Positions 1 to 5,715 of a stretch of 5,715 bases of DNA are shown in pieces. Where the stretch lies: assembly GCA_016793185.1 (NCBI GenBank), contig JAEUIK010000313.1:1-5715 (forward strand). The letters run 5' to 3'. The stretch comes from Planctomycetaceae bacterium (lineage in GTDB: Bacteria; Planctomycetota; Planctomycetia; Pirellulales; JAEUIK01). Made by a program: the position numbers and the translations under genes. The notes under the pieces are model-generated. The model searched no databases. It worked only from the letters and a program-made list of their open reading frames with translations, and had not been told where the DNA came from. Each line of letters begins with the position of its first letter. Positions within the stretch are counted from its first letter, which is position 1.

Positions 1-2032
1 GTCCCTCGGGCGAGAGCTCGCAGGTTCCGCGGGTCGAGATCGCCACGTCGCCGTGCCGCCCGCTGATCCGCTCGAAGGTCACCTTTCCATCGTCAAAGCG
101 AATTGCACCCGCCAGCTTCTCGAAGCGATAGCGGAAATAGACGGGCTCGATCGAGACGGTCTCGCCGATGGGTACGACGCGCACCGAGACGCCGAGATGT
201 TTGTCGGCAAAGCGATAGAGCACGTCGCTCTCGAGCTCGACGCGGCCGCGGGGCTGGGCGTCATTCCAGGCTTGTTGCAAATGAGGCTTGAGCGCGTTGC
301 GCAGCTCCTCTTCGAGGGCGATGTTCGAGCCCGTGAAGCGCAGGCCGACTTCGCCGCCGCCGGCCGTCGAGAAGTATCCCTGGCAGTGGATCTGGCCCGT
401 GTCGTTCGTGCCCCGCAGATCGCGGAACTCCCACCGGTCGTCGGCGACGTCGATCGTGCCGCGAATGTTGTAGACCGGGTAGGGGAACCCGTCGTAGCGG
501 ATCGCGCAGTGGTTCAGGTTAAGCACGAGCTGCTTGTTCACCACCGGCTCGGCGCCCGAACCGGCCGGGGCCGGCTGCCAGTGGAACCGGGCGCCCAGGT
601 TGAAGGTTCCCTGCGGATGGAGCGCGCGGACAAACTCCTGGGTCTTGCCCGGAAGCGCGTCGAAGAGTTTCTGATCGAGCGGCAGGCTGTCGCCGGTGAC
701 TTCAATCAGCCCCCCGGGCGCGGTGCGCAAGTTGGCGATGCGGCCGCGGACGCTCACCTCTTCGGCGCCGCTGAGGGCCCGGATATCGAGGTTCAACTGA
801 TCGTCCTTAAGCGTGATGACGCCGCGCCCTCCGACCAACGGGTAGGGAAACTTGTGGTAGGTGAAGGATGTCTCGACGCAGTGGCAGACCAGCTCGGGCT
901 GGTAGGTCTGGCCGTCGTAGTGCAGCTTCAGGTTGGCGTCGATCACCCCGGTCAGAAAGAACTTGTACCACTGGTCGCGCCAGGCCTCGGGAGCGGCCTC
1001 GAAGAGCTGCCGGTTGATCAACAGTCGCTGGCAGTTCGCTTCGAGATAGAACGGGCTCCCCGCGGCGTAGCCGTTGCGGTATCCCCGCAGCTCGAGGCTG
1101 CTTTGCCCATTGCGGGCTTTGAAATCCTGCACTACGACCCGCTGCGGCGTGCATTGCACGGTCGCCCAGACGTCGGTCAGCGGATAGGGCAAGCGCGGGT
1201 GATCGATCCGCCCGCGTTCGAGCCGGGCGCGCACGTCGAAGTCGAGCGGTTTCTCGCGGTCGGGGTCGCGCGTCAAATGGAACTCGATCTCGGCCTGCGA
1301 CCGCAGCGCGCCCAGCAGGTCCAATTGCTCGGAGAGGCCGCTGGGGAGCGAGTTGCGCAGCTCGGGCGAGAGTTGCAGGCCCGCCACGCTGCCCGACCAT
1401 TCCCACCGCTGTCCGCTCTGCGCGAGCCTCCCCTTGAACTCGACGCGCTGCAGATGGTCGCCGGCAAAGAAACCTTCGACCAGGACATCGTTCCCGCCCG
1501 GTTGAGCGCCGGCTCCCTCAGGAGCCGTGATGGTGACGTTCGCGTCGCGGCAGGTCAGCGTGCTCGAGGGGTTCTTGAGCGGATCGAAGATCTCGACCGT
1601 GCAGTTCTCGACGTTGATGACCGGAGGCTCGTCGCTGAACTTGGGGAGCGGCAAGAGCCGCGCCGTGCTCCAGGTGCCATCGGGACGGCGGGTCACCTGG
1701 AACATGGGCCGCCGCAAAGTGATCCGGCGAATGACGGGCTCGCGCCGCAGCAGCTCCGGCAGATCGGCGTTGCAATGCAGGAACAGCTCGTCGAAGTGGG
1801 CCAGCTCGGCCCGGGGACCTTCGGCGCCGGGCTCCACGATCGACAGCCCGCGCACTTCGATCCCCTCCCCCTCGACGATCTTGGCGGAACGGACCGTGAC
1901 CTGCAGGTCAGGATAGTGGTTCGCGAACTTGCGCTGGATGCGGAGGCGGACTTCCTCGTCGACGCGGTTGTAAAAGTAGGGAAACGCCGCCAGCACGGCG
2001 ACGAACGCCACGAGCGCTCCCCACTTGAACAA
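1..2032 (-). CDS. Large AsmA/TamB-like envelope protein, N-terminal part (runs off left edge)
   Basis: The frame is open from the TTG at 2032 to the left edge, giving 677 residues with no stop, so the C-terminus lies outside. Residues about 5-20 form one hydrophobic anchor (GALVAFVAVLAAFPYF), followed by a charged stretch and the segment YPDLQVTVRSAKI...GIEVRGLSI. This is the usual opening of AsmA-like proteins: an inner-membrane anchor with a long periplasmic beta-rich body. The rest is low in hydrophobic runs and holds four repeats of about 115-120 residues (residues about 216-677). Known AsmA-clan members (TamB, YhdP, YdbH) take part in phospholipid transport and outer-membrane homeostasis; that role here is inference. 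The gene lies downstream of a glycosyltransferase on the same strand and is probably co-transcribed with it. Start choice is uncertain: TTG 2032 is the first conventional in-frame start after a TGA at 2084-2086. ATC 2065 or ATT 2062, which have an AAGGA 8-11 bases upstream, and GTG 2011 are alternatives. Family call is fairly firm, exact function unknown. Confidence 0.8.
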   Translation of the reverse strand, partial: MFKWGALVAFVAVLAAFPYFYNRVDEEVRLRIQRKFANHYPDLQVTVRSAKIVEGEGIEVRGLSIVEPGAEGPRAELAHFDELFLHCNADLPELLRREPVIRRITLRRPMFQVTRRPDGTWSTARLLPLPKFSDEPPVINVENCTVEIFDPLKNPSSTLTCRDANVTITAPEGAGAQPGGNDVLVEGFFAGDHLQRVEFKGRLAQSGQRWEWSGSVAGLQLSPELRNSLPSGLSEQLDLLGALRSQAEIEFHLTRDPDREKPLDFDVRARLERGRIDHPRLPYPLTDVWATVQCTPQRVVVQDFKARNGQSSLELRGYRNGYAAGSPFYLEANCQRLLINRQLFEAAPEAWRDQWYKFFLTGVIDANLKLHYDGQTYQPELVCHCVETSFTYHKFPYPLVGGRGVITLKDDQLNLDIRALSGAEEVSVRGRIANLRTAPGGLIEVTGDSLPLDQKLFDALPGKTQEFVRALHPQGTFNLGARFHWQPAPAGSGAEPVVNKQLVLNLNHCAIRYDGFPYPVYNIRGTIDVADDRWEFRDLRGTNDTGQIHCQGYFSTAGGGEVGLRFTGSNIALEEELRNALKPHLQQAWNDAQPRGRVELESDVLYRFADKHLGVSVRVVPIGETVSIEPVYFRYRFEKLAGAIRFDDGKVTFERISGRHGDVAISTRGTCELSPEG
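2..1387 (-). repeat. Four diverged protein-level repeats inside the AsmA-like gene
   Basis: The encoded protein shows a two-part pattern four times. Part A is a hydrophobic strand, then L-x-x-x-L-[FR]-x-[AS]-[LA]-P, an amphipathic stretch, and a beta strand. It begins at about residues 216, 333, 445 and 567 (TTG numbering); examples are SPELRNSLP, DQKLFDALP and EEELRNALK. Part B is [LF]PYP[LV], then a strand, a short turn and a Gly-rich strand ending in RG or QG. It begins near residues 281, 395, 516 and 634: LPYPL, FPYPL, FPYPV, and a degenerate FRYRF. The units map roughly to 1037-1387, 701-1036, 335-700 and 2-334. The alignment was made by eye. Repeats of this kind fit the repeating beta architecture of AsmA/TamB-like proteins. 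Confidence 0.65.
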
Positions 2033-2170
2033 GAACCAACAGGAGTTAATCGCCGACTTAATGATGGTTCGCGTCCTTGCGAATCACATGCTGACCGGGC
2101 GTCCTTGCCGCCGGCTGTCTTGGCCCCCGCAGCGCCGCGAGCCGCTACGCGACTCGTGCCCGCGGTACTT
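2033..2170 (-). promoter_or_regulatory. Leader between glycosyltransferase and AsmA-like gene, with 10-bp direct repeat
   Basis: This 138-base gap separates the glycosyltransferase stop from the TTG start of the AsmA-like gene. On the minus strand the 10-mer GCAAGGACGC occurs twice, at 2099-2108 and 2071-2080, with a 28-base period; each copy contains the Shine-Dalgarno-like AAGGA. Between the copies is an ATG (2087-2089) followed at once by TGA (2084-2086), in frame with the downstream gene. A short hairpin (2138-2156, 8-bp stem with one G-U pair, 3-base loop) lies near the upstream end and has no U-run after it. I see no clear promoter here, so read-through from the glycosyltransferase gene is the simplest reading. 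Confidence 0.4.
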
Positions 2171-3502
2171 TCAGCTTCCCTTCCCTGGCTGCCTTCCCTC
2201 GGGCGGACCTTTGTTCGACCCGCAGACCGCGGCCGCCGCCAGCACCAGCAGCGGCACCATCGCCGGCTCGCGGTAACGCAGGGAACTCACAAAGACCACA
2301 TGCAGCATCGTGAAGTAGAGCGCCGGCAGCCAGCACTGCATGCCGGGCCACTGGCTTCCCCACCGCCAGGCTCCCCAGATCCCGAGCGCCAGCGCCGGCA
2401 GGTAGGTCGCGGCGACCAGCAGCCGGAGCGGCCAGCTCCGAAAGTCCTGCTCGTTGGGCCAAAGGTTCCAGAGCCGCGCGAACTTGATGCCGGCCAGCTC
2501 GATCACGCGCCCCGGATGCTCGCGCGCCCAGCGGAGTGCCGCATCGCGCATCCGCCGATCGAGCCGGTACTCGAAGCCGTCGCGCTCATTGGAGGGGGAG
2601 GCACGTTCCTCGCGCTCGAATTGGCTGACGAAGCTCATCTCGCTGCCGCCGGTGGCGCGTGGATTGAGCCCGTCGTACAGGCTGGCGCCAACTTGCAGCG
2701 TCGTCGGCACAAAGTGCCCCGTGACGCGCGCGTTGCGAACCCACCAGGGCAACATCCCCAAGACCAACCCGGCCAGCACGCAGCTTCCCAGTTCGAGCTG
2801 GCGCATCCGCGCCGGACCCACCAGCAATCCCAGGGCGACGGCCAGCGGCACGAAGAGCAGCCAACTGGGCCGCGCCAACACGGCTCCAGCAGCGAGGATT
2901 CCGGCCGCTCCCGCCAACAGCGCCGCGCGAAAACGCGACGACGCTTGCCAGGCGACGACGAGCAGCGCGAACTGCGCGATCATCAGCGGTACGAACAGCG
3001 CTTCGCTCAGCACGAAAATCGAGAGTGCGATCGCGCCGGGATAGATGGCCGCCAGCCAGGCCGCGACCTGCCCGATGCGCACCCCGAACAGACGCTTGCC
3101 GAGAAAGTAAATGCCAGCCACGGCGCAGGTCCCCAGCAAGGCACCCACGATTCGCGCGGTCAGCACGCTCGCTTCGCCTCCTGCGCCGCGAAAGACGAGT
3201 GCCAACACCAGCGGATAGCCGGGCGTGCGGAAGAGGCGCGCGTCGGGCGAGCCAAATTGGTAAGGCTCTCCGGCGGCCAGCGCTTGCCCCAAAGTCCAGT
3301 ACGAATAGCTATCGGGGAACGCAAACTTTTCCCCCGGCGGGAGCCGCGATTCCCAATAGACGGCGGCCGCGGCGCGCAGCGCGAAAGCGAGCAACAGGAT
3401 GCCCGCCAACACCTTGGCCGGCGTTAGCGCGGGTCGGTGCGCAGCTTCATCGCGGGAGGAAAATCCACCCATAGGAACGCGAATCCAGATGGACAATTTC
3501 AC
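2171..3502 (-). CDS. GT39-type (GT-C fold) integral membrane glycosyltransferase
   Basis: The 443-residue product has a short N-terminal cytoplasmic stretch, a first membrane helix at about 30-48, and some nine or ten further hydrophobic segments. The first outer loop carries an acidic motif, PDSYSYW (Asp64), then RTPGYP at 92-97. This matches the D...(Y/F)...RxPGYPxxLA pattern of ArnT/GT39-like enzymes, where an acidic residue of the first loop helps bind or activate the substrate. Near the C-terminus is RYREPAMVP (409-417), also typical of this clan, just before the last helix. Such enzymes transfer a sugar from a polyprenyl-phosphate carrier to lipid or protein on the outer face of the inner membrane; donor and acceptor cannot be read here. 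The start is a GTG at 3502; an ATG at 3472 (residue 11) would also keep all helices. The product ends in a basic, Pro/Gly-rich tail. It is the first gene of a likely two-gene unit with the AsmA-like gene. Confidence 0.77.
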   Translation of the reverse strand: MKLSIWIRVPMGGFSSRDEAAHRPALTPAKVLAGILLLAFALRAAAAVYWESRLPPGEKFAFPDSYSYWTLGQALAAGEPYQFGSPDARLFRTPGYPLVLALVFRGAGGEASVLTARIVGALLGTCAVAGIYFLGKRLFGVRIGQVAAWLAAIYPGAIALSIFVLSEALFVPLMIAQFALLVVAWQASSRFRAALLAGAAGILAAGAVLARPSWLLFVPLAVALGLLVGPARMRQLELGSCVLAGLVLGMLPWWVRNARVTGHFVPTTLQVGASLYDGLNPRATGGSEMSFVSQFEREERASPSNERDGFEYRLDRRMRDAALRWAREHPGRVIELAGIKFARLWNLWPNEQDFRSWPLRLLVAATYLPALALGIWGAWRWGSQWPGMQCWLPALYFTMLHVVFVSSLRYREPAMVPLLVLAAAAVCGSNKGPPEGRQPGKGS

Positions 3503-3537
3503 TAACCAATCAACCTGCCGCTGGAGAGCGGCGGAGC

Positions 3538-3567
3538 ATGGTACGTTCGTTCGTCAAAGAGGGTCAA
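3538..3567 (-). promoter_or_regulatory. Candidate sigma70-type promoter for the glycosyltransferase gene
   Basis: On the minus strand TTGACC (3562-3567) is a 5/6 match to the -35 consensus, followed after 18 bases by TACCAT (3538-3543), a 4/6 match to -10. Transcription would begin near 3531, giving a leader of about 30 bases before the GTG at 3502. A 6-bp perfect hairpin (3517-3532) would lie at the very 5' end of that transcript. This is a by-eye match only. Confidence 0.35.
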
Positions 3568-3684
3568 GGCAGAAGCTGACGGGCGGAGCAGGCTGAAACT
3601 AGACAAGCTGGGAAAACCAGCCAGATGTTGCGGATTGGTCCGCCGAGCGATGGCTTGCCGTCCGAAATTACGGCCCCGCGATAG

Positions 3685-3712
3685 TTTACTTCCCAGGTTA
3701 CCCTTTTATACT
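3685..3712 (+). promoter_or_regulatory. Candidate sigma70-type promoter for the MFS gene
   Basis: TTTACT (3685-3690, 4/6 to the -35 consensus) is followed after 16 bases by TATACT (3707-3712, 5/6 to -10) in the most AT-rich stretch upstream of the permease gene. Transcription would start near 3719, leaving a leader of about 150 bases, which is long enough to carry post-transcriptional control, though no known riboswitch is recognised. Confidence 0.4.
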
Positions 3713-3857
3713 CCAACGGCCTTTGCTGGCAGTTTGGGGGGAAACGAGCTGCCGTCGCTGGCGGTTGCCATCTCCCTGGCAGCAGCCGTGGCGCCCCCTC
3801 TGCCCTGTTCAACCGCGAACGCACCAAGCGACCATCCCGCGCACCCCGCCGACCACT

Positions 3858-3862
3858 GAGGA
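3858..3862 (+). promoter_or_regulatory. Ribosome binding site of the MFS gene
   Basis: GAGGA ends 10 bases before the ATG at 3873. It supports this ATG over the in-frame TTG at 3723, and the resulting N-terminus runs straight into the first membrane helix as expected for an MFS protein. Confidence 0.6.
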
Positions 3863-3872
3863 ATCCTTGTCG

Positions 3873-5321
3873 ATGAACGCCCGAACGCTCTTCATTGCCA
3901 GTTGCGTGGCCCTGGTCACATCGGCCTTCACGTTCGTGATTCGTGGCGACATTTTGCCTGACCTCGAGAAGGCATTTGGACTGTCGGGGACCGATTTGGG
4001 CTGGATCGCCGGTGGGGCCTTCTGGGGCATGGCGGCGGCAATGTTGGTCGGAGCGCCGATCTGCGATTTCATTGGCGCCAAGATGGTGATGCTGGCCGCC
4101 TTCGTCTGCCATATGATCGGCGTGATCGGCGTCTTGGTTGCCGGCGGCGAGTCGGTCTTCTACATCCTCTTTCTGTCAACGTTCGCCGCGGGCTGCGCCA
4201 ACGGCCTCGTCGAGATCGCCATCAATCCGTTGGCCGCGACGCTTTATCCGACGCAAAAGACGCACTACCTCAATATCCTTCATGCGTGGTGGCCGGGGGG
4301 ATTGGTCATCGGCGGCTTGCTGGCCAGCTTCATGGGACGCGGCGTCGACTTCGGCTTCGCCAACTTTGGTGGACTGGGCCTGGATTACAAGGCGCGCATG
4401 TCGTTGATCTTCATCCCCGGCATCATTTACCTCCTGATGAGTTTGCCCCAGAAGTTTCCGGCGACAGAGCGCGTGGCGTCCGGCGTCTCGACGGGCACGA
4501 TGTTCCGGGAAGTCTTCCGCCCGATGTTTCTCCTCTGGGCCTTTTGCATGGTACTCACTGCGGCCAGCGAGTTGGGACCGCAGCAGTGGCAAGAATCGGT
4601 GATGCGATCCGCCACCGACGGCAAGGTCTCGGGGACGCTGGTGCTCGTCTACACCAGCGCCATGATGTTCGTCCTGCGGCACTTTGCCGGTCCGATTGCC
4701 CATAAGTTTTCGCCGATCGGCATGCTCACCATTTCGGCCGTCCTGGCCGGCGTGGGCTTGTACCTCTTGAGCTTCGCGAACAATGCGGCGACGGCGTTCG
4801 GCTATGCCACGGTCTATGGTCTCGGCATCGCTTACTTCTGGCCGACGATGCTCGGCGTCACGGCCGAGCGCTTTCCCAAGGGGGGCGCGTTCCTGCTCGG
4901 GCTGATGGGCTGCGTCGGCAACCTGGCCATCGCCCTGGTGCTGCCGGTCATCGGATATCTCTACGACGAGAGCGCCGCGGCCGAGGTCAAGAAACTCCCC
5001 GATTACGCCTCGGTCGTCATCACCAACGACCAGCCTTCGTGGCCGCTCAAGCTCGTCGGGATTTCGCAAACGCAGCAGATCGATGCGGCGGCCGTCGCCC
5101 AACTCGACGAGGCTGGGAAGAAGGCCATTCTCGAGGCGCAGGCCAAGGGAGCTGCGTCTCCGTTCCGGACGGTCGCCATCCTGCCCGCGATCCTGGTCGT
5201 GATCTTCGGCGCGATTGCCATCCGCGACAAACTCGCCGGCGGCTACAAACCCGAGATCCTCATCAGCCGGGAAGAAGAGAACGAGCTCTTTGCCGGCGGC
5301 GTGCAGGGGCCGGTGGAGTAG
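3873..5321 (+). CDS. MFS permease, FHS/FucP-like (probable sugar transporter)
   Basis: The 482-residue product has the hydrophobic profile of a 12-helix MFS carrier in the inner membrane. Between helices 2 and 3 is a degenerate motif A, G60-APIC-D65-FI-G68-A-K70. Residues 118-137 (INP...LYP...HYLNILHA, then a Gly-rich helix) match the Asn-Pro and Leu-Asn pattern of the fucose/glucose-type FHS branch, which imports sugars with protons. The second half carries ELGPQQW (233-239), a RHFAGP motif (269-274) after the next helix, and YFWPTMLGVTAERFPKGGAF (321-340). I associate these with a permease group common in Planctomycetes. A hydrophilic segment of about 65 residues (365-430) lies between the last two helices, longer than in classic MFS proteins. 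The C-terminal tail is acidic and presumably cytoplasmic. The ATG is supported by GAGGA upstream. The gene stands alone, divergent from the glycosyltransferase and convergent with the toxin gene. The substrate cannot be read; sugar is the best guess. Confidence 0.85.
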   Translation: MNARTLFIASCVALVTSAFTFVIRGDILPDLEKAFGLSGTDLGWIAGGAFWGMAAAMLVGAPICDFIGAKMVMLAAFVCHMIGVIGVLVAGGESVFYILFLSTFAAGCANGLVEIAINPLAATLYPTQKTHYLNILHAWWPGGLVIGGLLASFMGRGVDFGFANFGGLGLDYKARMSLIFIPGIIYLLMSLPQKFPATERVASGVSTGTMFREVFRPMFLLWAFCMVLTAASELGPQQWQESVMRSATDGKVSGTLVLVYTSAMMFVLRHFAGPIAHKFSPIGMLTISAVLAGVGLYLLSFANNAATAFGYATVYGLGIAYFWPTMLGVTAERFPKGGAFLLGLMGCVGNLAIALVLPVIGYLYDESAAAEVKKLPDYASVVITNDQPSWPLKLVGISQTQQIDAAAVAQLDEAGKKAILEAQAKGAASPFRTVAILPAILVVIFGAIAIRDKLAGGYKPEILISREEENELFAGGVQGPVE

Positions 5322-5340
5322 CTCGGTGCTCGCGGCAGAG

Positions 5341-5643
5341 TCATGCAAGCCCGAGCGCGCCAAGCAGATCCTGCGCACTGTGGATCACTCGGACGATGTG
5401 AATGCCATCCGCATCCGGCTGGTAGAGCACGACGTAGCTGTACACAACGAATGCCCGAGTTGTGCTATCCAACTCGGGAAGGTCAGTCCCCAGCAAAGGA
5501 TGATGGGCGTAGACGTGAGCTTTACTGAGAATCGCTTCCACAACGCGGGCACCTGCCTCAGGGCTTGCCCGCTCGCGTCCGATGAAGACCAGAATCTCTT
5601 CCAGATCGCTTTCTGCTGCCGACGTGAGTTGAACGCGCGACAT
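5341..5643 (-). CDS. ParE/RelE-superfamily type II toxin
   Basis: This 100-residue protein has the normal length and layout of ParE-like toxins. It opens with a beta strand (SRVQLTSAA), then an amphipathic helical hairpin beginning SDLEEILVFI (12-21), the P49-x-x-G52 turn, and the beta-sheet core R63-AFVVYSYVVLY (63-74), then IHIVRVIHSAQDLL (81-94), where ParE proteins usually have a basic or His residue followed by RD; here it is His88 and QD. Family members poison DNA gyrase (ParE) or cleave mRNA (RelE); the sequence alone does not settle which, though ParE-like spacing is favoured. The ATG at 5641-5643 overlaps the stop of the preceding frame by one base (TGATG), the normal antitoxin-first arrangement, so expression depends on a promoter beyond the right edge. 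Its stop lies 19 bases from the convergent MFS stop. Confidence 0.88.
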   Translation of the reverse strand: MSRVQLTSAAESDLEEILVFIGRERASPEAGARVVEAILSKAHVYAHHPLLGTDLPELDSTTRAFVVYSYVVLYQPDADGIHIVRVIHSAQDLLGALGLA

Positions 5644-5715
5644 CAGTCGACGATGCCTTCATCTGCCAGTCGAGCTCTGCCACGAGCAACGATTCCTGGC
5701 AGATCGACTGGTTTG
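5643..5715 (-). CDS. Presumed cognate antitoxin, C-terminal 23 residues (runs off right edge)
   Basis: The minus strand reads KPVDLPGIVARGRARLADEG followed by IVD and TGA, in frame to the window edge, with the stop at 5643-5645 overlapping the toxin ATG by one base. Position and coupling are those of a type II antitoxin. The tail is mixed-charge and helical, as expected for a toxin-wrapping C-terminus, but the DNA-binding N-terminus is missing. The family (ParD ribbon-helix-helix, Phd/YefM or other) therefore cannot be named. Confidence 0.7.
   Translation of the reverse strand, partial: KPVDLPGIVARGRARLADEGIVD

Larger units (their letters stand above)
3503..3872. other. Divergent intergenic region (370 bases)
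   Basis: No convincing gene lies here. It separates the divergently transcribed glycosyltransferase (leftward) and MFS permease (rightward). It is locally more AT-rich than the flanking genes, most visibly at about 3660-3712, and holds one candidate promoter per direction plus a small perfect hairpin at 3517-3532 (GCCGCT stem, GGAG loop). The 150 bases before the MFS start are open in the MFS frame back to a TTG at 3723, but the translation is Pro/Arg/Trp-rich and unlike an MFS N-terminus, so it is read as 5' leader. No terminator, tRNA or repeat array was seen. Confidence 0.55.

Noticed and set aside
807..1775. Minus-strand open frames of 71-199 codons inside the AsmA-like gene
   Set aside because: They are other frames of the same strand with basic, Ala/Arg-rich translations; the frame through the whole region is continuous and carries the repeats.
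2138..2156. Hairpin (8-bp stem, 3-base loop) after the glycosyltransferase gene as a terminator
   Set aside because: No U-run follows on the minus strand, and hairpins of this size are common by chance in GC-rich DNA. It is noted only as part of the leader.
53..3427. A plus-strand open frame of 1124 codons, the longest in the window
   Set aside because: It is codon-for-codon antisense to the AsmA-like and glycosyltransferase genes, which happen to share one frame. GC-rich genes seldom use TTA, CTA or TCA, so the opposite strand stays open. Its translation is Arg/Gly/Ala/Gln-rich with no recognisable domain, while the minus strand encodes coherent proteins.
3723..3872. A 50-codon N-terminal extension of the MFS gene from TTG 3723
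   Set aside because: The residues are Pro/Arg/Trp-rich and unlike any MFS N-terminus or signal peptide; ATG 3873 has a good GAGGA site at the right distance and starts next to helix 1.
3564..4112. A minus-strand open frame of 182 codons across the divergent region
   Set aside because: It begins inside the MFS gene, overlaps both candidate promoters, and has a low-complexity, domain-free translation.
4176..5378. A minus-strand open frame of 400 codons opposite the MFS gene
   Set aside because: Codon-aligned antisense of the clear MFS permease gene; its translation is rich in Arg, His, Asp and Gln and lacks any fold-like pattern.

Overview
The window is GC-rich bacterial chromosome. Four protein-coding genes and one gene fragment can be supported. 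The combination of a very long single-anchor AsmA-like protein, a GT39-type membrane glycosyltransferase and an FHS-type MFS permease with the signature ELGPQQW and a long loop before the last helix resembles Planctomycetes (Pirellulales-like). This assignment rests on remembered family resemblance, not on a search.

Layout. Positions 1-2032 (minus strand) hold the N-terminal part of a large AsmA/TamB-like envelope protein that continues past the left edge. About 140 bases upstream of it, 2171-3502 (minus) encodes a polytopic GT-C/GT39-type glycosyltransferase, probably co-transcribed with the AsmA-like gene. A 370-base divergent intergenic region (3503-3872) carries a plausible promoter for each side. 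The MFS permease gene (3873-5321, plus) follows. Only 19 bases after its stop, and convergent with it, is a ParE/RelE-type toxin (5341-5643, minus). The toxin is translationally coupled, through a TGATG overlap, to the C-terminal end of its presumed antitoxin, which runs off the right edge.

How they may work together. The minus-strand pair looks like a cell-envelope unit: a glycosyltransferase that would use a lipid-linked sugar at the outer face of the inner membrane, and an inner-membrane-anchored periplasmic protein of a family linked to phospholipid movement between membranes. The MFS gene is an independent solute (probably sugar) transporter. The toxin-antitoxin pair is an unrelated accessory module.

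No clearly new system is visible. The points most worth a second look are a four-fold internal repeat of about 115-120 residues in the AsmA-like protein, the absence of a normal start codon for that gene (an in-frame ATG is followed at once by TGA), a 10-bp direct repeat in its leader, and the large soluble loop in the MFS permease. No RNA genes, insertion sequences or CRISPR arrays were seen.
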